Both the position numbers and the translations under genes were made by a program. Under the pieces are notes generated by a model. That model was not told the origin of the DNA, did not search any database, and saw nothing but the letters and a program-made list of their open reading frames with translations. From the NCBI GenBank assembly GCA_947499595.1, contig CANMOY010000012.1, forward strand, positions 1-52,500: a stretch of 52,500 nt of DNA, in the 5' to 3' direction. Source of the stretch: an uncultured Mesonia sp. GTDB taxonomy: Bacteria > Bacteroidota > Bacteroidia > Flavobacteriales > Flavobacteriaceae. Of the stretch, positions 8,276 to 18,567 are shown piece after piece; within the stretch, counting starts at the first letter, position 1; every line of letters begins with the position of its first letter.

Positions 8276-11200
8276 ATGTTTGCTTCATTCAGTGGTTATC
8301 CGACCTATTTTTCTATTGTTTTCTTTTTTATTTTAACATTTTCGGTAAAAGCCCAAAATCAGATTTATCTGCAAGATTTTGAAACCAATGCGGGGTATAG
8401 CACCAGTATCCCCGAGTTTACAGATAATAGTGAAGATTATTTTATCCGCACTGACGGTACAAATATAAACCCGAGCTATTTAGGTAAGTTAGGTAATTTT
8501 TTTTTTGCCGCGCAAGATATTGATGGAGAGGGAGCTTCGGCTCAACAAAGCTTAATGCTTTCAAATATCAATATCGCCTACTATACCAATTTAGAATTTC
8601 GAGTTTACTTGGCAGAAGAGGATGCTACTGACGGCGATGAAGATTGGGACTCGTCTGATTATGTGCATATATCTTATGAGGTTGATAATAGCGGTAGCTA
8701 TACTCCTTTACTGCATATAGAGTCTAGAGGGGGTAGTACAAATACAGAACCAGCCATAGATACCAATTTCGATGGGGTAGGAGATGGCATTGCGTTGAGT
8801 CCTAGTTTTCAACAATTTGTGGAAAGTATTCCTACCACAGGACAATCCTTAAACTTAAAAATTGAATTCAATTTAGACAGTGGAGATGAAGATATCGCTA
8901 TAGATCATATAGAAATATACGGTACCCCCACTATTAATGGTGATGCCACTACAGAAATTTACTCCCCCATAAGTCAGGTAACAGGAACTAATATCGATGC
9001 TTTAGACGCTACACTTTCTGGTAATGCAGAGGAGGTTTTCGGATTTATTATAGAAGATCAAGGCAGTGGCGATAATTTACCTACTTATGTAAATCAATTG
9101 CGCTTTGTGCCCGCTGCTGGCAATACGGCTTTGTGGGAAGACCATCTAGCAGATTTTACTTTGATCGATGAGAATTTAAACTCCTATGCTATTAATCAAA
9201 TCAATGTTAGCAATCAAGAAATCATTTTAGAATTTAATCCGCCTATTAGCATAGGTGATGGTGCGTCTTTAGAATTTTTGATGGGTGTTTACTTGAAAGA
9301 ACATAACATAGTAGACGGAGCCGATCTTCAATTTAAGATTCCAGCGACAAATCACGGATTTGCAGCCGCAAACAATGGTTCTACTTTTTCAGATTCACTA
9401 TTGCTGGGAGACATTACGAGTAATGTTTTTAGTATTGAGGTCCATGCCAGCGAATTACGCTTTATGCAACAGCCTAGTGATGTTTTTGTAAATCAAGTTA
9501 TGAGTCCACCTGTGCAGGTCATTGCTACCGATGCCAACGGAAATATAGACACCGATTATAACCTCAGTGTTAACCTCACCTCAACAGGTAGTTTAGCAGG
9601 TAGTCCTGTTACCGAAACCGCGGTAAATGGGATGGTATCATTTGCCAATATATCGCATACTCAAAGTGGTACAGGATTACAATTAAGCGTTGACGATGGT
9701 ATGTTTCCCGTGCAAAATAGCTTGAGCTTTTTTGTATTTACTGCTGCGGTTGCTCCTACTCCTGGAACGGTCTACATAACCGAAATAAGCGATGCGAATA
9801 ATTATCAAAATGAATTTATCGAGATTTTTAATGCCTCAGACCAAATTGTTGAAATGAAGGATGTAAAATTGGTAATGGACAATAACGACGTTTGGCGAAT
9901 TGGCGACTTGGTGGCAGGATCTAATGCTGATACGTACATTCATCCAAATGGTTTTTTGCTAATTTCACGCGGAGCCACACAAGGAGCCTTTGAACTGGAA
10001 TTTGGGGTAATCAATACCAATACTCAGTTTATTGCTGGTAGTCAAATTATGTATTTTGGAACAGGTACAGCAAGAAGGTGGCGAATGTTTATTGGCGGTA
10101 CAGTGAATACCGCAGATGGCACCTTATTAGATGATACGCAAAACAACGTTGCAGTAGAAGATAGGCGAAATTACCAAAATATACTTACCAACGAATTTAT
10201 TGACACCGATAGTGCACAAGCAAATCCTGGCGAGTTAGACTACTTGTTGTTCATGAACGATGAGTGGGTAAATCAATTGAGGCCAGATGTTACCACTACT
10301 AAAGATATACTTATTGGTGATGATTGGATGAGTAAAAATGATTTTAGTGGTAAGAACCTATTTATTGCTCCAAATAAAAAACTAATCAATCACCATTATT
10401 TACAATTGAGCGGTAACAAAATGCAAATAGACGGTGAATTAATTTTTGGAAGCAAAAGCCCCGCCCAAATGGGTACTTTAGGACCCATTCCAAATACTAT
10501 GAATATACAGGGAGAAGTTGAGGTAGAAAGAATTATCCCTCCAAAGAGAGCGTACAGATTGTTAAGTAGTTCGGTAACCAGCGCTAGAACTATTCACGAA
10601 CAATGGCAAGAAGGGGCAAACAACACAGATTATTCCAATTTTTTAAATCCTAATCCAGGTTACGGCACACATATTACGGGTTCAACTACTGGTCAAAACG
10701 GTTTTGATGCCACGCCTTCGGGTAACCCTTCTTTATGGCGCTTTGATAATGCGAACCAACAGTGGTTTGCTGTTAGCAGCACTTTGAATACTTCTTTGCA
10801 AGCAGGAACTCCTTATCGTTTAATGGTACGTGGTAGTCGAGACATAAATGTGACCCAAAACGCAAGTCAGCCAGACACCACGCGCCTGCGTATGCGTGGT
10901 AATTTGACTCAAGCTGGCAATTTTGAAGTGCCTAGCAGTGAGTTAAACGCAACACCGGGGGCGTTTAATTTTGTCGGTAATCCTTATCAAGCACAAGTTG
11001 ACTTAAATCAGGTTCTTTCGCGATCTGTAGACATTAATCCGAACCAATATTATATTTGGGATCCTAATAAAAATGTACGGGGTGGTTTTGTTGTGGTAGA
11101 TTTACCTTCGGGTACCAATTCAGACGGCTCAGAAGCAAATGCTATTATTCAGGTAAATCAAGCATTTTTTGTGCGTACCGGAGGAGCAAATCCTAAAATA

Positions 11201-11965
11201 ATTTTTAATCAAACAGATAAAGTAAAGCAAAGTTTCACACAGGTTTTTAGATCGAATAAGCCGCAAGATTTGGCTTTAATCGGTCAATTGTATGCCAATG
11301 AGGCTTCTAATATGCACTTAACCGATAGTTTTATTATACGCTTTGATGCTGCTTACACCAACCAAGTGAATGATGCAGATGCTGCTAAAATGGGGAATCT
11401 AGATGAGAATATTGCAATAATCAATCAAAACGATTACTTAAGTATAGAACGAAGGGAAATGCCAGTAATAGGTGACACTTTAGACCTCTTTGTAAATAAT
11501 TACCGATTTAATAATTACCGACTTAATTTTGATCTACCAGCATTTGCTGGTGTTAGTGTATTTTTATTAGATCGATACCTAAACCAAGAGACTCCTCTTA
11601 CGAAAGGGGCAAATCAAGTAGATTTCACGATCGATGAGAATATACCGCAGAGTATTGCTGCCAATCGGTTTGCTTTGTTGTTCAAGCAAAAAAACTTAGC
11701 TAACCCGATATTGAAAAAGTCTAGTTGGCTTGTTTACCCTAATCCCTTTACGGATTATTTTCAGGTCAAGGCCGAATCTCTTATCGGTAAAAACCTAAGG
11801 ATTTCGATTTATAATCAATTGGGTATGCGAATTAAGGAATTAAAACATGATTCTTTTAGCGGAGAAGAATCAATTCATGCTTTGAAAGGTTTACCAAACG
11901 GATTTTATTATATTCAGCTTCAAGCTGATGATATTATATTTACTCAGAAACTTATAAAGAAATGA
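8276..11965 (+). CDS. Large secreted protein with lamin-tail domain and type IX sorting domain
   Basis: A 1229-residue exported protein. The signal peptide is residues 1-26 (ends FSVKAQ). A beta-rich N-terminal region (30-215) is followed by Ig/cadherin-like repeats (to about 490). A lamin-tail (LTD) domain begins near 496 (VYITEISDANNYQNEFIEIF). The long central region (about 650-1050) is of the type often found in flavobacterial gliding or adhesin proteins. The last 80 residues are a type A C-terminal sorting domain: WLVYPNPFTDYF, ISIYNQLGMRIKEL, LPNGFYYIQL and a KLIKK end. It is probably displayed on the cell surface through the type IX system. It is transcribed alone and ends at a strong bidirectional terminator. 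No enzymatic motif is recognised. Confidence 0.85.
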   Translation: MFASFSGYPTYFSIVFFFILTFSVKAQNQIYLQDFETNAGYSTSIPEFTDNSEDYFIRTDGTNINPSYLGKLGNFFFAAQDIDGEGASAQQSLMLSNINIAYYTNLEFRVYLAEEDATDGDEDWDSSDYVHISYEVDNSGSYTPLLHIESRGGSTNTEPAIDTNFDGVGDGIALSPSFQQFVESIPTTGQSLNLKIEFNLDSGDEDIAIDHIEIYGTPTINGDATTEIYSPISQVTGTNIDALDATLSGNAEEVFGFIIEDQGSGDNLPTYVNQLRFVPAAGNTALWEDHLADFTLIDENLNSYAINQINVSNQEIILEFNPPISIGDGASLEFLMGVYLKEHNIVDGADLQFKIPATNHGFAAANNGSTFSDSLLLGDITSNVFSIEVHASELRFMQQPSDVFVNQVMSPPVQVIATDANGNIDTDYNLSVNLTSTGSLAGSPVTETAVNGMVSFANISHTQSGTGLQLSVDDGMFPVQNSLSFFVFTAAVAPTPGTVYITEISDANNYQNEFIEIFNASDQIVEMKDVKLVMDNNDVWRIGDLVAGSNADTYIHPNGFLLISRGATQGAFELEFGVINTNTQFIAGSQIMYFGTGTARRWRMFIGGTVNTADGTLLDDTQNNVAVEDRRNYQNILTNEFIDTDSAQANPGELDYLLFMNDEWVNQLRPDVTTTKDILIGDDWMSKNDFSGKNLFIAPNKKLINHHYLQLSGNKMQIDGELIFGSKSPAQMGTLGPIPNTMNIQGEVEVERIIPPKRAYRLLSSSVTSARTIHEQWQEGANNTDYSNFLNPNPGYGTHITGSTTGQNGFDATPSGNPSLWRFDNANQQWFAVSSTLNTSLQAGTPYRLMVRGSRDINVTQNASQPDTTRLRMRGNLTQAGNFEVPSSELNATPGAFNFVGNPYQAQVDLNQVLSRSVDINPNQYYIWDPNKNVRGGFVVVDLPSGTNSDGSEANAIIQVNQAFFVRTGGANPKIIFNQTDKVKQSFTQVFRSNKPQDLALIGQLYANEASNMHLTDSFIIRFDAAYTNQVNDADAAKMGNLDENIAIINQNDYLSIERREMPVIGDTLDLFVNNYRFNNYRLNFDLPAFAGVSVFLLDRYLNQETPLTKGANQVDFTIDENIPQSIAANRFALLFKQKNLANPILKKSSWLVYPNPFTDYFQVKAESLIGKNLRISIYNQLGMRIKELKHDSFSGEESIHALKGLPNGFYYIQLQADDIIFTQKLIKK

Positions 11966-11982
11966 TGAGCGAACAATAAAGC

Positions 11983-12027
11983 AAAAAACAATCCCGAATA
12001 TGCTGAGTGTATTTGGGATTGTTTTTT
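11983..12027. terminator. Bidirectional terminator
   Basis: AAAAAACAATCCC (11983-11995) and GGGATTGTTTTTT (12015-12027) are perfect inverted complements around a 19-base loop. They sit between the convergent large secreted protein gene and the YciI-like gene, so the hairpin with A and T runs can serve both strands. Confidence 0.85.
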
Positions 12028-12032
12028 AAATA

Positions 12033-12467
12033 CTAAGGCTTCTTCTTCCAAATTTTATCAGATACGGGTAAGTAAGCTGGCAAGGCGGCAGAACCGTACC
12101 ACGGATAAACCTCATAAGCCAAAAAATTATTTTTAATTGCTTGATCAGTAGCTAAGATGGCTTCTAGTTTTTCTTGACTTTCTACCCCTTGAAAAATGAA
12201 AATACCGCGATAATTCTTTTGATTGGTTCCTAATGGGCCAGCTACCACCAACTTGCCGTTTTCAACTAATCGTTTAATATTATCTAAATGACCGCGCATA
12301 CTTTTGGCCAATAATTCTTGGTTTTGACTTTTATTTTTACCGGTTTTTAAAATTACCAAGAAGTATGACCTCATTCCATAATCATCGGCTTCATACTTTT
12401 GGGCTAAAGAATCATCAAAATTGGGATTGGCAATTTTTTCTTGTGCAATAGAGTGGAGGCAGCACAT
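12033..12467 (-). CDS. Exported YciI-like protein
   Basis: From the ATG at 12467 the product is 144 residues, with a YciI-like ferredoxin-fold domain at about 33-125 (YFLVILKTGKN, HLDNIKRLVENGKLVVAGPL, GIFIFQGVES, YEVYPWYGS). YciI-like proteins are small and usually of unknown enzymatic role. The frame stays open upstream: with an ATA codon at 12504-12506 as start, the N-terminus would read KTTKTLVLTVFLMCCLHSIA, followed by QEK. That is a complete signal peptide, whereas the ATG start leaves only its end. The gene therefore either uses ATA or has lost its ATG. The conserved domain is intact. It converges on the large secreted-protein gene. Confidence 0.75.
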   Translation of the reverse strand: MCCLHSIAQEKIANPNFDDSLAQKYEADDYGMRSYFLVILKTGKNKSQNQELLAKSMRGHLDNIKRLVENGKLVVAGPLGTNQKNYRGIFIFQGVESQEKLEAILATDQAIKNNFLAYEVYPWYGSAALPAYLPVSDKIWKKKP

Positions 12468-12578
12468 TAAAAATACAGTTAAAACAAGCGTCTTAGTAGT
12501 TTTTATAGGCGTTGATTTGAAAAAAATAATTAAAATTAGAAATGCTATGGCCTTGCGTTAGGGATTGTCGTGAAAATA

Positions 12579-12604
12579 CTTTGAGGTGTCTTTACACCTC
12601 AAAG
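12579..12604. terminator. Perfect hairpin downstream of mutB
   Basis: CTTTGAGGTGT (12579-12589) and ACACCTCAAAG (12594-12604) form an 11-bp perfect stem with a CTTT loop. On the minus strand it lies 60 bases after the mutB stop and is followed by a T-containing stretch. A second imperfect hairpin (CCTTTAGGG/CCCTAAAAAGG) lies at about 12623-12646. Together they probably end the mutA-mutB transcript, or they form an intergenic palindromic repeat. Confidence 0.5.
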
Positions 12605-12663
12605 ATTGTAACAAAAGCCCGACCCTTTAGGGTAACGCCCTAAAAAGGATGACCAAACTAATT

Positions 12664-14790
12664 TTACTCTTCATCGATAAGAATTTCTAGTATCTGAATA
12701 GCTGCATCGCTAATTTTTGTTCCAGGTCCAAAAACGGCAACGGCACCAGCATTGAATAAATATTCATAATCGGCAGAAGGGATCACCCCACCAACAATAA
12801 CCATAATATCTTCTCGTCCCAAGACCTTTAACTCTTCGATAACTTGAGGAACCAGAGTTTTATGTCCGGCCGCCAAAGACGACACACCCAAAACGTGCAC
12901 ATCATTTTCTACGGCTTGCTTTGCTGCTTCTTGCGGGGTTTGAAAAAGAGGACCGATGTCTACATCAAATCCTACATCGGCGTATCCTGTGGCTACTACT
13001 TTTGCGCCTCGGTCATGCCCATCTTGCCCCATTTTGGCGATCATAATTCTAGGTCTTCTACCTTCAAGTGTAGCGAATTGATTGGCCATTTCTCTCGCTT
13101 TCTTAAAGCTCTCGTCGTCTTTTATTTCTTTGCTGTACACGCCGCTAAATGATTTTATTTGTGCTTTATGTCTTCCGTAAATTTTTTCGAGTGCTAGACT
13201 AATTTCGCCAATGCTAGCTCTGTTTCTTGCTGCATCTACCGCTAGGGCCAGTAAATTTTCTTTGCCCGTTTTTGCGGCTTGAGTTAATTTTTCTAAACTC
13301 TCTTGTACTTTATTTTCATTACGATTTTCGCGTAATGATTCTAGGCGTTTGATTTGTTGTTTACGCACACTTTGGTTGTCTACCTCGAGGGTTACAATTG
13401 GGTCTTCTTGTTCTAGTCGGTATTGATTGGTGCCTACAATAATATCTTGCCCGCTATCAATTCTAGCCTGTTTACGTGCAGCAGCCTCTTCAATACGCAT
13501 TTTAGGAATACCTTTTTCAATGGCTTTGGTCATTCCTCCCAATTCTTCTACTTCTTGAATGAGTTCCCAAGCTTTATGGGCGATGTCATTTGTTAGGCTT
13601 TCTACATAATAGCTTCCTGCCCAAGGATCTACTGTTTTGGTGATTTGAGTTTCTTCTTGTAGATATAATTGTGTGTTACGGGCGATGCGTGCCGAAAAAT
13701 CGGTTGGTAGCGCAATGGCTTCGTCTAGTGCATTGGTATGCAAACTTTGAGTACCGCCAAAGGCTGCTGCGGCAGCTTCAATACAGGTTCTCGCCACATT
13801 ATTAAAGGGGTCTTGCTCAGTAAGCGACCATCCGCTAGTTTGGCAGTGTGTACGTAGAGACAGCGATTTTGGATTTTTAGGGTTAAATTGTTTTACAAGT
13901 TTTGCCCATAGCATTCTAGCTGCTCTCATTTTGGCTATTTCCATAAAATGGTTCATACCTATCGCCCAGAAAAAGGATAAACGCGGAGCAAAACTATCAA
14001 TATCCATTCCTGCTTCTAATCCTTTACGGATATATTCAAGACCATCGGCTAGGGTATAAGCCAACTCGATATCACAAGTAGCACCTGCTTCTTGCATGTG
14101 GTAACCAGATATACTAATACTGTTAAAACGAGGCATATTTTGCGAGGTGTATTCGAAAATATCGGCAATGATTTTCATTGAAGGACTAGGTGGATATATA
14201 TAGGTATTACGCACCATAAATTCTTTTAAAATATCATTTTGAATGGTACCTGCTAATTGCTCAGGTGCTACGCCTTGTTCTTCTGCAGCGACAATATAGA
14301 AAGCCATGATAGGCAGTACGGCACCATTCATGGTCATTGAAACCGACATTTTATCTAATGGAATCTGGTCGAAGAGTATTTTCATGTCTTCGACCGAATC
14401 AATGGCAACACCAGCTTTTCCTACATCTCCAACCACGCGGTCGTGATCGGAGTCATAGCCTCGGTGAGTGGGTAAATCGAAGGCAACCGATAGTCCTTTT
14501 TGACCAGCCGCTAGGTTACGTCTATAAAAGGCGTTACTTTCTTCGGCAGTTGAAAATCCTGCGTATTGTCTAATGGTCCACGGCCTTTTTACATACATCG
14601 TACTGTAAGGACCTCTTAGATAAGGCGGTATTCCTGCTGCATAGTTGAGGTGCTTAAAACTGGCAATATCTTGTGGACTGTATACTTTTTTAATTTTTAT
14701 TTTTTCGGCTGTGAGAAAAGTTTCGGTTGTATTTGGGGTTTTTACCGATTGCTTTTTAATTTGAATATGTTGTAAATCTTTTCTTTTCAT
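12664..14790 (-). CDS. mutB: Methylmalonyl-CoA mutase, large (catalytic) subunit
   Basis: A 708-residue enzyme that interconverts methylmalonyl-CoA and succinyl-CoA using adenosylcobalamin. It links propionate and branched-chain catabolism to the TCA cycle. The N-terminal TIM barrel (about 35-550) has the substrate-entry region ([20 protein letters not shown]) and [10 protein letters not shown]. The C-terminal B12 domain (about 578-705) contains [12 protein letters not shown], the DxHxxG motif with His592 as lower cobalt ligand, then GVSSLAAGH and GGVIPSADY. It is full length for the family. mutA lies 16 bases upstream on the same strand, so the heterodimer is made from one transcript. Confidence 0.97.
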   Translation of the reverse strand: MKRKDLQHIQIKKQSVKTPNTTETFLTAEKIKIKKVYSPQDIASFKHLNYAAGIPPYLRGPYSTMYVKRPWTIRQYAGFSTAEESNAFYRRNLAAGQKGLSVAFDLPTHRGYDSDHDRVVGDVGKAGVAIDSVEDMKILFDQIPLDKMSVSMTMNGAVLPIMAFYIVAAEEQGVAPEQLAGTIQNDILKEFMVRNTYIYPPSPSMKIIADIFEYTSQNMPRFNSISISGYHMQEAGATCDIELAYTLADGLEYIRKGLEAGMDIDSFAPRLSFFWAIGMNHFMEIAKMRAARMLWAKLVKQFNPKNPKSLSLRTHCQTSGWSLTEQDPFNNVARTCIEAAAAAFGGTQSLHTNALDEAIALPTDFSARIARNTQLYLQEETQITKTVDPWAGSYYVESLTNDIAHKAWELIQEVEELGGMTKAIEKGIPKMRIEEAAARKQARIDSGQDIIVGTNQYRLEQEDPIVTLEVDNQSVRKQQIKRLESLRENRNENKVQESLEKLTQAAKTGKENLLALAVDAARNRASIGEISLALEKIYGRHKAQIKSFSGVYSKEIKDDESFKKAREMANQFATLEGRRPRIMIAKMGQDGHDRGAKVVATGYADVGFDVDIGPLFQTPQEAAKQAVENDVHVLGVSSLAAGHKTLVPQVIEELKVLGREDIMVIVGGVIPSADYEYLFNAGAVAVFGPGTKISDAAIQILEILIDEE

Positions 14791-14806
14791 AATCTTGATG
14801 GCTGCT

Positions 14807-16189
14807 TTATTCGTTAGTTAAACGCTCATTTTCTATTCCTTCGGCAAGGCGTTTTTGAATAATCGGTTTGATTAAGGTTTTGCGAGGAAATTTCTCTAGA
14901 AAAGGTGTTTTTTCAAGTTCATTCTTCATTTTATCATCAAGATTCAAATACTTGTTTGTTCCCACTAGTATTTTTTCTTTTTGTTCAAAAGATTTTAATT
15001 CTTCTTGTGCAACCTCTTCTATTTTACGTTGTATAGTTCCATCCGTTAAAGCAGTTATAAAACCACCAGCTTGTTCTATAGATTTAAAAATACTTAACGC
15101 TTTTTCGGATATTTGCTGGGTTAGGCTTTCTAAGTAATAACTTCCATCTGCAGGATTACTCACTTTATCAAAATAACTTTCATTTTTTAAAACCAGCAAC
15201 TGGTTACGAGCAATACGTCGGCCAAAATTGTTATCGTGGTGAAAAACGGAGTCATAGGCCGTATTTGCTACCCAATTTGCACCACCTAAGATAGCACTCA
15301 TGCCTTCTGTTGTGGTGCGCAACATATTTACATTATAATCATATAAAGTTTTATTTCTTAAACTAGGGAATGCTAAGATTTCTATGTCTTGCGGTATTTC
15401 GTAGGCTTCGGCAATCTCGCTGTATATGATTCGTAAAGCCTTTAATTTGGCGATTTCTGCAAAATAATTTCCACCTATGCTTACATGGAATAGGGGTTTA
15501 AAATTTTTCGATTTTTCTGGAAAATGAACACTTAAATGATTTAAGTATTCATTTACGTGAGCCATCGCATAAGCAACCTGTTGTATATGATTGGCCCCGG
15601 CATTTTCATAGATTTCTGTACGAATACTTAAGAATATGGGGAAAGTACCTTGCGCCTTAATCAACCAGTTAAAATCTTCAAAATCTTTTCTTAGGTTTTG
15701 ATGCCAATTTCCTGTGCTAGCTAAATGACCGATACAGTCTATCCCTATAGAAAACTGGTGATTCTTGCCGGATAGGAACTCTATTAAAGTATTAATTTCT
15801 TCTTCCTTTTGATATTCAAAATCTAGATAAACCGGAATGTTTTTAGAGTAAAGAGCCTCGACAAAAGCGATAGGGTTAGGGCTATTTTGTTTAAACTTGA
15901 GCCAAAGTGCTTGTGTTCCCTTTTCTAGAACTTCAAGAACATCATCTATATTTGTATTTGCACTAATTTCGAAAGACTCTGTAATTAACCAATTTTTTGG
16001 AGATTTTGGCATATAGCCAATTTCAGTCTCTTCTTGGTGATAAAATGGTTTTATATCAATTCCGTTTCTATCTTGAAAAATTAAGTTGTTATAATCTTCC
16101 CCTTTAAGATCGGCTTGTATTTTTGTTTTCCACTCTTTTGCAGAAACCGAGTTAAAATCCGCTAAAAGCGTTGTATTATTCTTGCTCAT
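14807..16189 (-). CDS. mutA: Methylmalonyl-CoA mutase, small (beta) subunit
   Basis: A 460-residue partner of the catalytic subunit encoded directly downstream. It has the mutase barrel fold with degenerate active-site positions ([51 protein letters not shown]). Unlike mutB it has no C-terminal DxHxxG cobalamin domain, so it is shorter than beta subunits that keep a decayed one, as is usual in Bacteroidota. Beta subunits stabilise the alpha subunit and do not bind B12. Its start overlaps the stop of the upstream DivIC-like gene by 14 bases, which indicates translational coupling. Confidence 0.93.
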   Translation of the reverse strand: MSKNNTTLLADFNSVSAKEWKTKIQADLKGEDYNNLIFQDRNGIDIKPFYHQEETEIGYMPKSPKNWLITESFEISANTNIDDVLEVLEKGTQALWLKFKQNSPNPIAFVEALYSKNIPVYLDFEYQKEEEINTLIEFLSGKNHQFSIGIDCIGHLASTGNWHQNLRKDFEDFNWLIKAQGTFPIFLSIRTEIYENAGANHIQQVAYAMAHVNEYLNHLSVHFPEKSKNFKPLFHVSIGGNYFAEIAKLKALRIIYSEIAEAYEIPQDIEILAFPSLRNKTLYDYNVNMLRTTTEGMSAILGGANWVANTAYDSVFHHDNNFGRRIARNQLLVLKNESYFDKVSNPADGSYYLESLTQQISEKALSIFKSIEQAGGFITALTDGTIQRKIEEVAQEELKSFEQKEKILVGTNKYLNLDDKMKNELEKTPFLEKFPRKTLIKPIIQKRLAEGIENERLTNE

Positions 16190-16499
16190 TTTTTGTTTTA
16201 TATTCTATGATATACACCTCTTCATTTTCTTTTTTCATAAAATAAGTTTCGCGTGCGAAACGCTCTAACTCCTCTGGCTTAGCGAGTTTCCTTAAAATGC
16301 TGGTGTCTTTTTTAATTTCTTCTACATAAAAAGCCTTGTTCTCTTCTAATTCGTGAATTTCTTGATTTAGTTCCTGATGAACCAACCAAGAATTGCTGTC
16401 TAAAAAAAGCATCCAGATCCCGAATAGCAAAAGCAGGAGCACATATTTATTACTCAAGAATTTAAACCAAGGATTTTGAAATAAGGCTTTTAATCGCAT
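16176..16499 (-). CDS. DivIC/FtsB-family septum formation initiator
   Basis: A 107-residue bitopic membrane protein from the ATG at 16499 (a TTG five codons upstream is less likely). A short basic cytoplasmic stretch precedes one membrane helix (about 19-36, YVLLLLLFGIWMLFL). A periplasmic coiled coil follows (40-75, LNQEIHELEENKAFYVEEI), then the ERFARETYFMKKENEEVY block typical of FtsB/DivIC. These proteins join FtsL and FtsQ in the divisome. It overlaps mutA by 14 bases, so it is first in the mutA-mutB operon, a link of no obvious functional meaning. Confidence 0.85.
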   Translation of the reverse strand: MRLKALFQNPWFKFLSNKYVLLLLLFGIWMLFLDSNSWLVHQELNQEIHELEENKAFYVEEIKKDTSILRKLAKPEELERFARETYFMKKENEEVYIIEYKTKNEQE

Positions 16500-16548
16500 A
16501 GTACGAAGATACAAAATATTCGATTGCTGAGTTAGGGTAATGATTTTG

Positions 16549-16581
16549 AAAAAAAATCCTTACCAACAGAATTGAGTAAGG
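16549..16581 (-). terminator. Terminator downstream of udk
   Basis: On the minus strand CCTTAC (16581-16576) pairs with GTAAGG (16563-16558) around a 12-base loop. Eight T residues follow (16556-16549). It lies 10 bases past the udk stop and separates udk from the DivIC-mutAB operon. Confidence 0.65.
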
Positions 16582-16590
16582 GTTTTGAGA

Positions 16591-17199
16591 CTAAGCTAAT
16601 TTTTCTTTTATAATAGTTTGCACTATATCTACCGCCACTGTATTGTAGCGGTTGTAGGGTATAATTATATCGGCAAATTCTTTTGTAGGTTCAATGAATT
16701 GTTGGTGCATGGGTTTTAAGGTGGTTTGGTACCTGTTTAAAACCTCGTCAAGATCCCTGCCTCTTTCATTCATGTCTCGCTTCAAACGTCTTATGAGTCG
16801 CTCATCGCTATCAGCGTGCACATAAATTTTAATATCACACATTTTGCGTAACTTCGGGTTGGTTAGAATTAAGATTCCTTCTACAATCATCACCTTTTTA
16901 GGGTGGGTTAAAATGGTTTCTCCTGTGCGGTTATGCTCTTTGAAACTGTAAATAGGTTGATTTATTGCTTCTCCCTTTTTTAAAGCTTTTAGGTGGTTAA
17001 CCAATAAATCAAAATCGATTGATTGTGGATGGTCAAAATTGATTTGTGTACGTTCTTCATAACTGAGTTCACTGGTGTCTCTATAGTAAGAGTCTTGTGA
17101 GATTACAGCCACCTCTTCGTGTTTCAATTCATCTACAATGGTGTTTACTACTGTCGTTTTACCACCGCCAGTACCACCAGCAATTCCAATTATTAGCAT
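16591..17199 (-). CDS. udk: Uridine kinase
   Basis: A 202-residue pyrimidine-salvage enzyme that phosphorylates uridine and cytidine with ATP or GTP. The P-loop is GGTGGGKTT (residues 8-16). The nucleoside-binding region SQDSYYRD follows, with NFDHPQSIDFDLL, then PIYSFKEHNRT, VEGILIL (Walker B-like strand) and the LID RRLKRDMNERGR. The length matches the family. No adenine phosphoribosyltransferase or UPRT fusion is present. The gene stands alone between the efflux operon and the mut operon, on the same strand. Confidence 0.95.
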   Translation of the reverse strand: MLIIGIAGGTGGGKTTVVNTIVDELKHEEVAVISQDSYYRDTSELSYEERTQINFDHPQSIDFDLLVNHLKALKKGEAINQPIYSFKEHNRTGETILTHPKKVMIVEGILILTNPKLRKMCDIKIYVHADSDERLIRRLKRDMNERGRDLDEVLNRYQTTLKPMHQQFIEPTKEFADIIIPYNRYNTVAVDIVQTIIKEKLA

Positions 17200-17252
17200 T
17201 TAATTAATTTTTAGGCAAAATTAAGAAATAATTATGCTTTTTATAAAGCCGC

Positions 17253-17393
17253 TTACTCATTATCTTGGTCTAATTCTCTTTTTTTATCTGATTTTTTAGG
17301 TGACATTTTGATAATAAGCCAAATAAAGCCAACGATAAAATGTAAAACTATAATGGCTGCTACCCAAAATGTAAAAGTGTCTGAATTTCTCAT
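17253..17393 (-). CDS. 46-residue single-span membrane protein
   Basis: Reading from the ATG at 17393 gives 46 residues: a short polar start (MRNSDTFTFW), one membrane helix (about 9-29, VAAIIVLHFIVGFIWLIIKM) and a strongly charged tail (SPKKSDKKRELDQDNE). The start lies only 11 bases after the stop of the efflux adaptor on the same strand, so it is probably the last gene of the metal efflux operon. The layout (one helix, cytoplasmic charged tail) recalls small accessory peptides that associate with RND pumps, but no specific family was recognised. It is too short for default gene callers. Confidence 0.6.
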   Translation of the reverse strand: MRNSDTFTFWVAAIIVLHFIVGFIWLIIKMSPKKSDKKRELDQDNE

Positions 17394-17404
17394 GTGAATG
17401 GATA

Positions 17405-18565
17405 TTAATGACTGTGATCGGCTTCTCCTTTTTTAGATTCAGCCAAAATATAATAAGCGTTGTTCATAGCATAAAGCGTTTTTTCTGGCTGCTCATCTAA
17501 AAATTTTACAGCCGTATGGCTGCCATCGTTAGTTTGAGGAATTACCGATATAGGCTCAAAGCTATAATTTTCTTTATTAGGGTTTACCGCAAAAACAAAA
17601 GCATTTGTACCCTCTTTTACAATGGCTTCATTGGGAAAAGCCCACTGCATTGTTTCTTCTAAGTAAATACGGCCTTCTAAATACATTCCCGGAATGAATT
17701 TAAAGTCATCTTCTTTAATTTCGGCATGAACGTGAATAGCATTGGCTTCTTTTTCAAGAGATTTTGAGGTGGCAAAGATAATCGCTTCGAATTCTTTTTC
17801 ACTTGACCCGATTCTAAATTTGATTTTCTGGTTTTCTTCTACCAAATGAGCTTGGTCTTCATAAACCAAAAAATCGGCGTGAACGTGATGGTCATTAAGA
17901 ATAGTAATTAGAGTAGTTTGAGGAGCTACAAACTGCCCTATATTGACTTTTACCTTTTGTATATATCCATCAAGTGGACTTTTAATGGCTACTTTATTTT
18001 GAATTGTTCCTTGTTGCAAGCTGGTCACCGAAATATTTAGCAGTTTTAATTTTTCTTCCAAGCCTTTTATTAGACCGTTTTTAGCTCTAAAATCGGCTTC
18101 AGCTTTTTGAAAGTTCATTCCCGATCCTACACCGGCTTCGTATAATTTTTTTTGCCGTTCATACTCTTTTTTCAAGTAAATCAGGTCGTTAAAGTTTTCT
18201 AAATAGGTAGTTTGCAATTCGATAATGTCGGGATGTTGCAGATAGGCTATGATTTCATTGGCTTTTACTTGTTGCCCTTCAATGACCAAAATATTTTGAA
18301 CATTTGCTCCTATGGGGCTGTTTACCCTTGCTTCATTTTGTGGTGGAACTTCTAAAGTGCCGTTTACCGTGATGGTTTGCCCCATATTGCGCTTTTGCAA
18401 GCGCTCTAATTTAAGATCTAATACTTCTGCCTGTTTTTTACTAAGTAAAATATCATCGTGGTGCTCGGCACCGGTTGCAATTTCGTTTTTTTCTTGATTA
18501 GGTTTATCTTGTTTCTGGCAAGCGGTAAAGCCAAACAACAATAAAGATAATAGTATATATTTCAT
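17405..18565 (-). CDS. RND heavy-metal efflux periplasmic adaptor (CusB/CzcB type)
   Basis: A 386-residue lipoprotein with lipobox FTAC (Cys16). The adaptor order is recognisable: beta-barrel and lipoyl half (VNGTLEVPPQNEARVNSPIG), a helical hairpin (about 115-190, LQTTYLENFNDLIYLKKEYE), the second lipoyl half (VAIKSPLDGYIQKVKVNIGQ), a beta-barrel domain and a membrane-proximal domain. Several histidines lie near the N-terminus (AEHHDD), with DHHVH in the middle and DHSH at the C-terminus, consistent with metal handling. It joins the inner-membrane pump to the outer-membrane channel; both are encoded by the fused gene 3 bases upstream. Whether the substrate is Cu/Ag or Zn/Co/Cd cannot be decided. 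Confidence 0.92.
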   Translation of the reverse strand: MKYILLSLLLFGFTACQKQDKPNQEKNEIATGAEHHDDILLSKKQAEVLDLKLERLQKRNMGQTITVNGTLEVPPQNEARVNSPIGANVQNILVIEGQQVKANEIIAYLQHPDIIELQTTYLENFNDLIYLKKEYERQKKLYEAGVGSGMNFQKAEADFRAKNGLIKGLEEKLKLLNISVTSLQQGTIQNKVAIKSPLDGYIQKVKVNIGQFVAPQTTLITILNDHHVHADFLVYEDQAHLVEENQKIKFRIGSSEKEFEAIIFATSKSLEKEANAIHVHAEIKEDDFKFIPGMYLEGRIYLEETMQWAFPNEAIVKEGTNAFVFAVNPNKENYSFEPISVIPQTNDGSHTAVKFLDEQPEKTLYAMNNAYYILAESKKGEADHSH

Positions 18566-18567
18566 GA

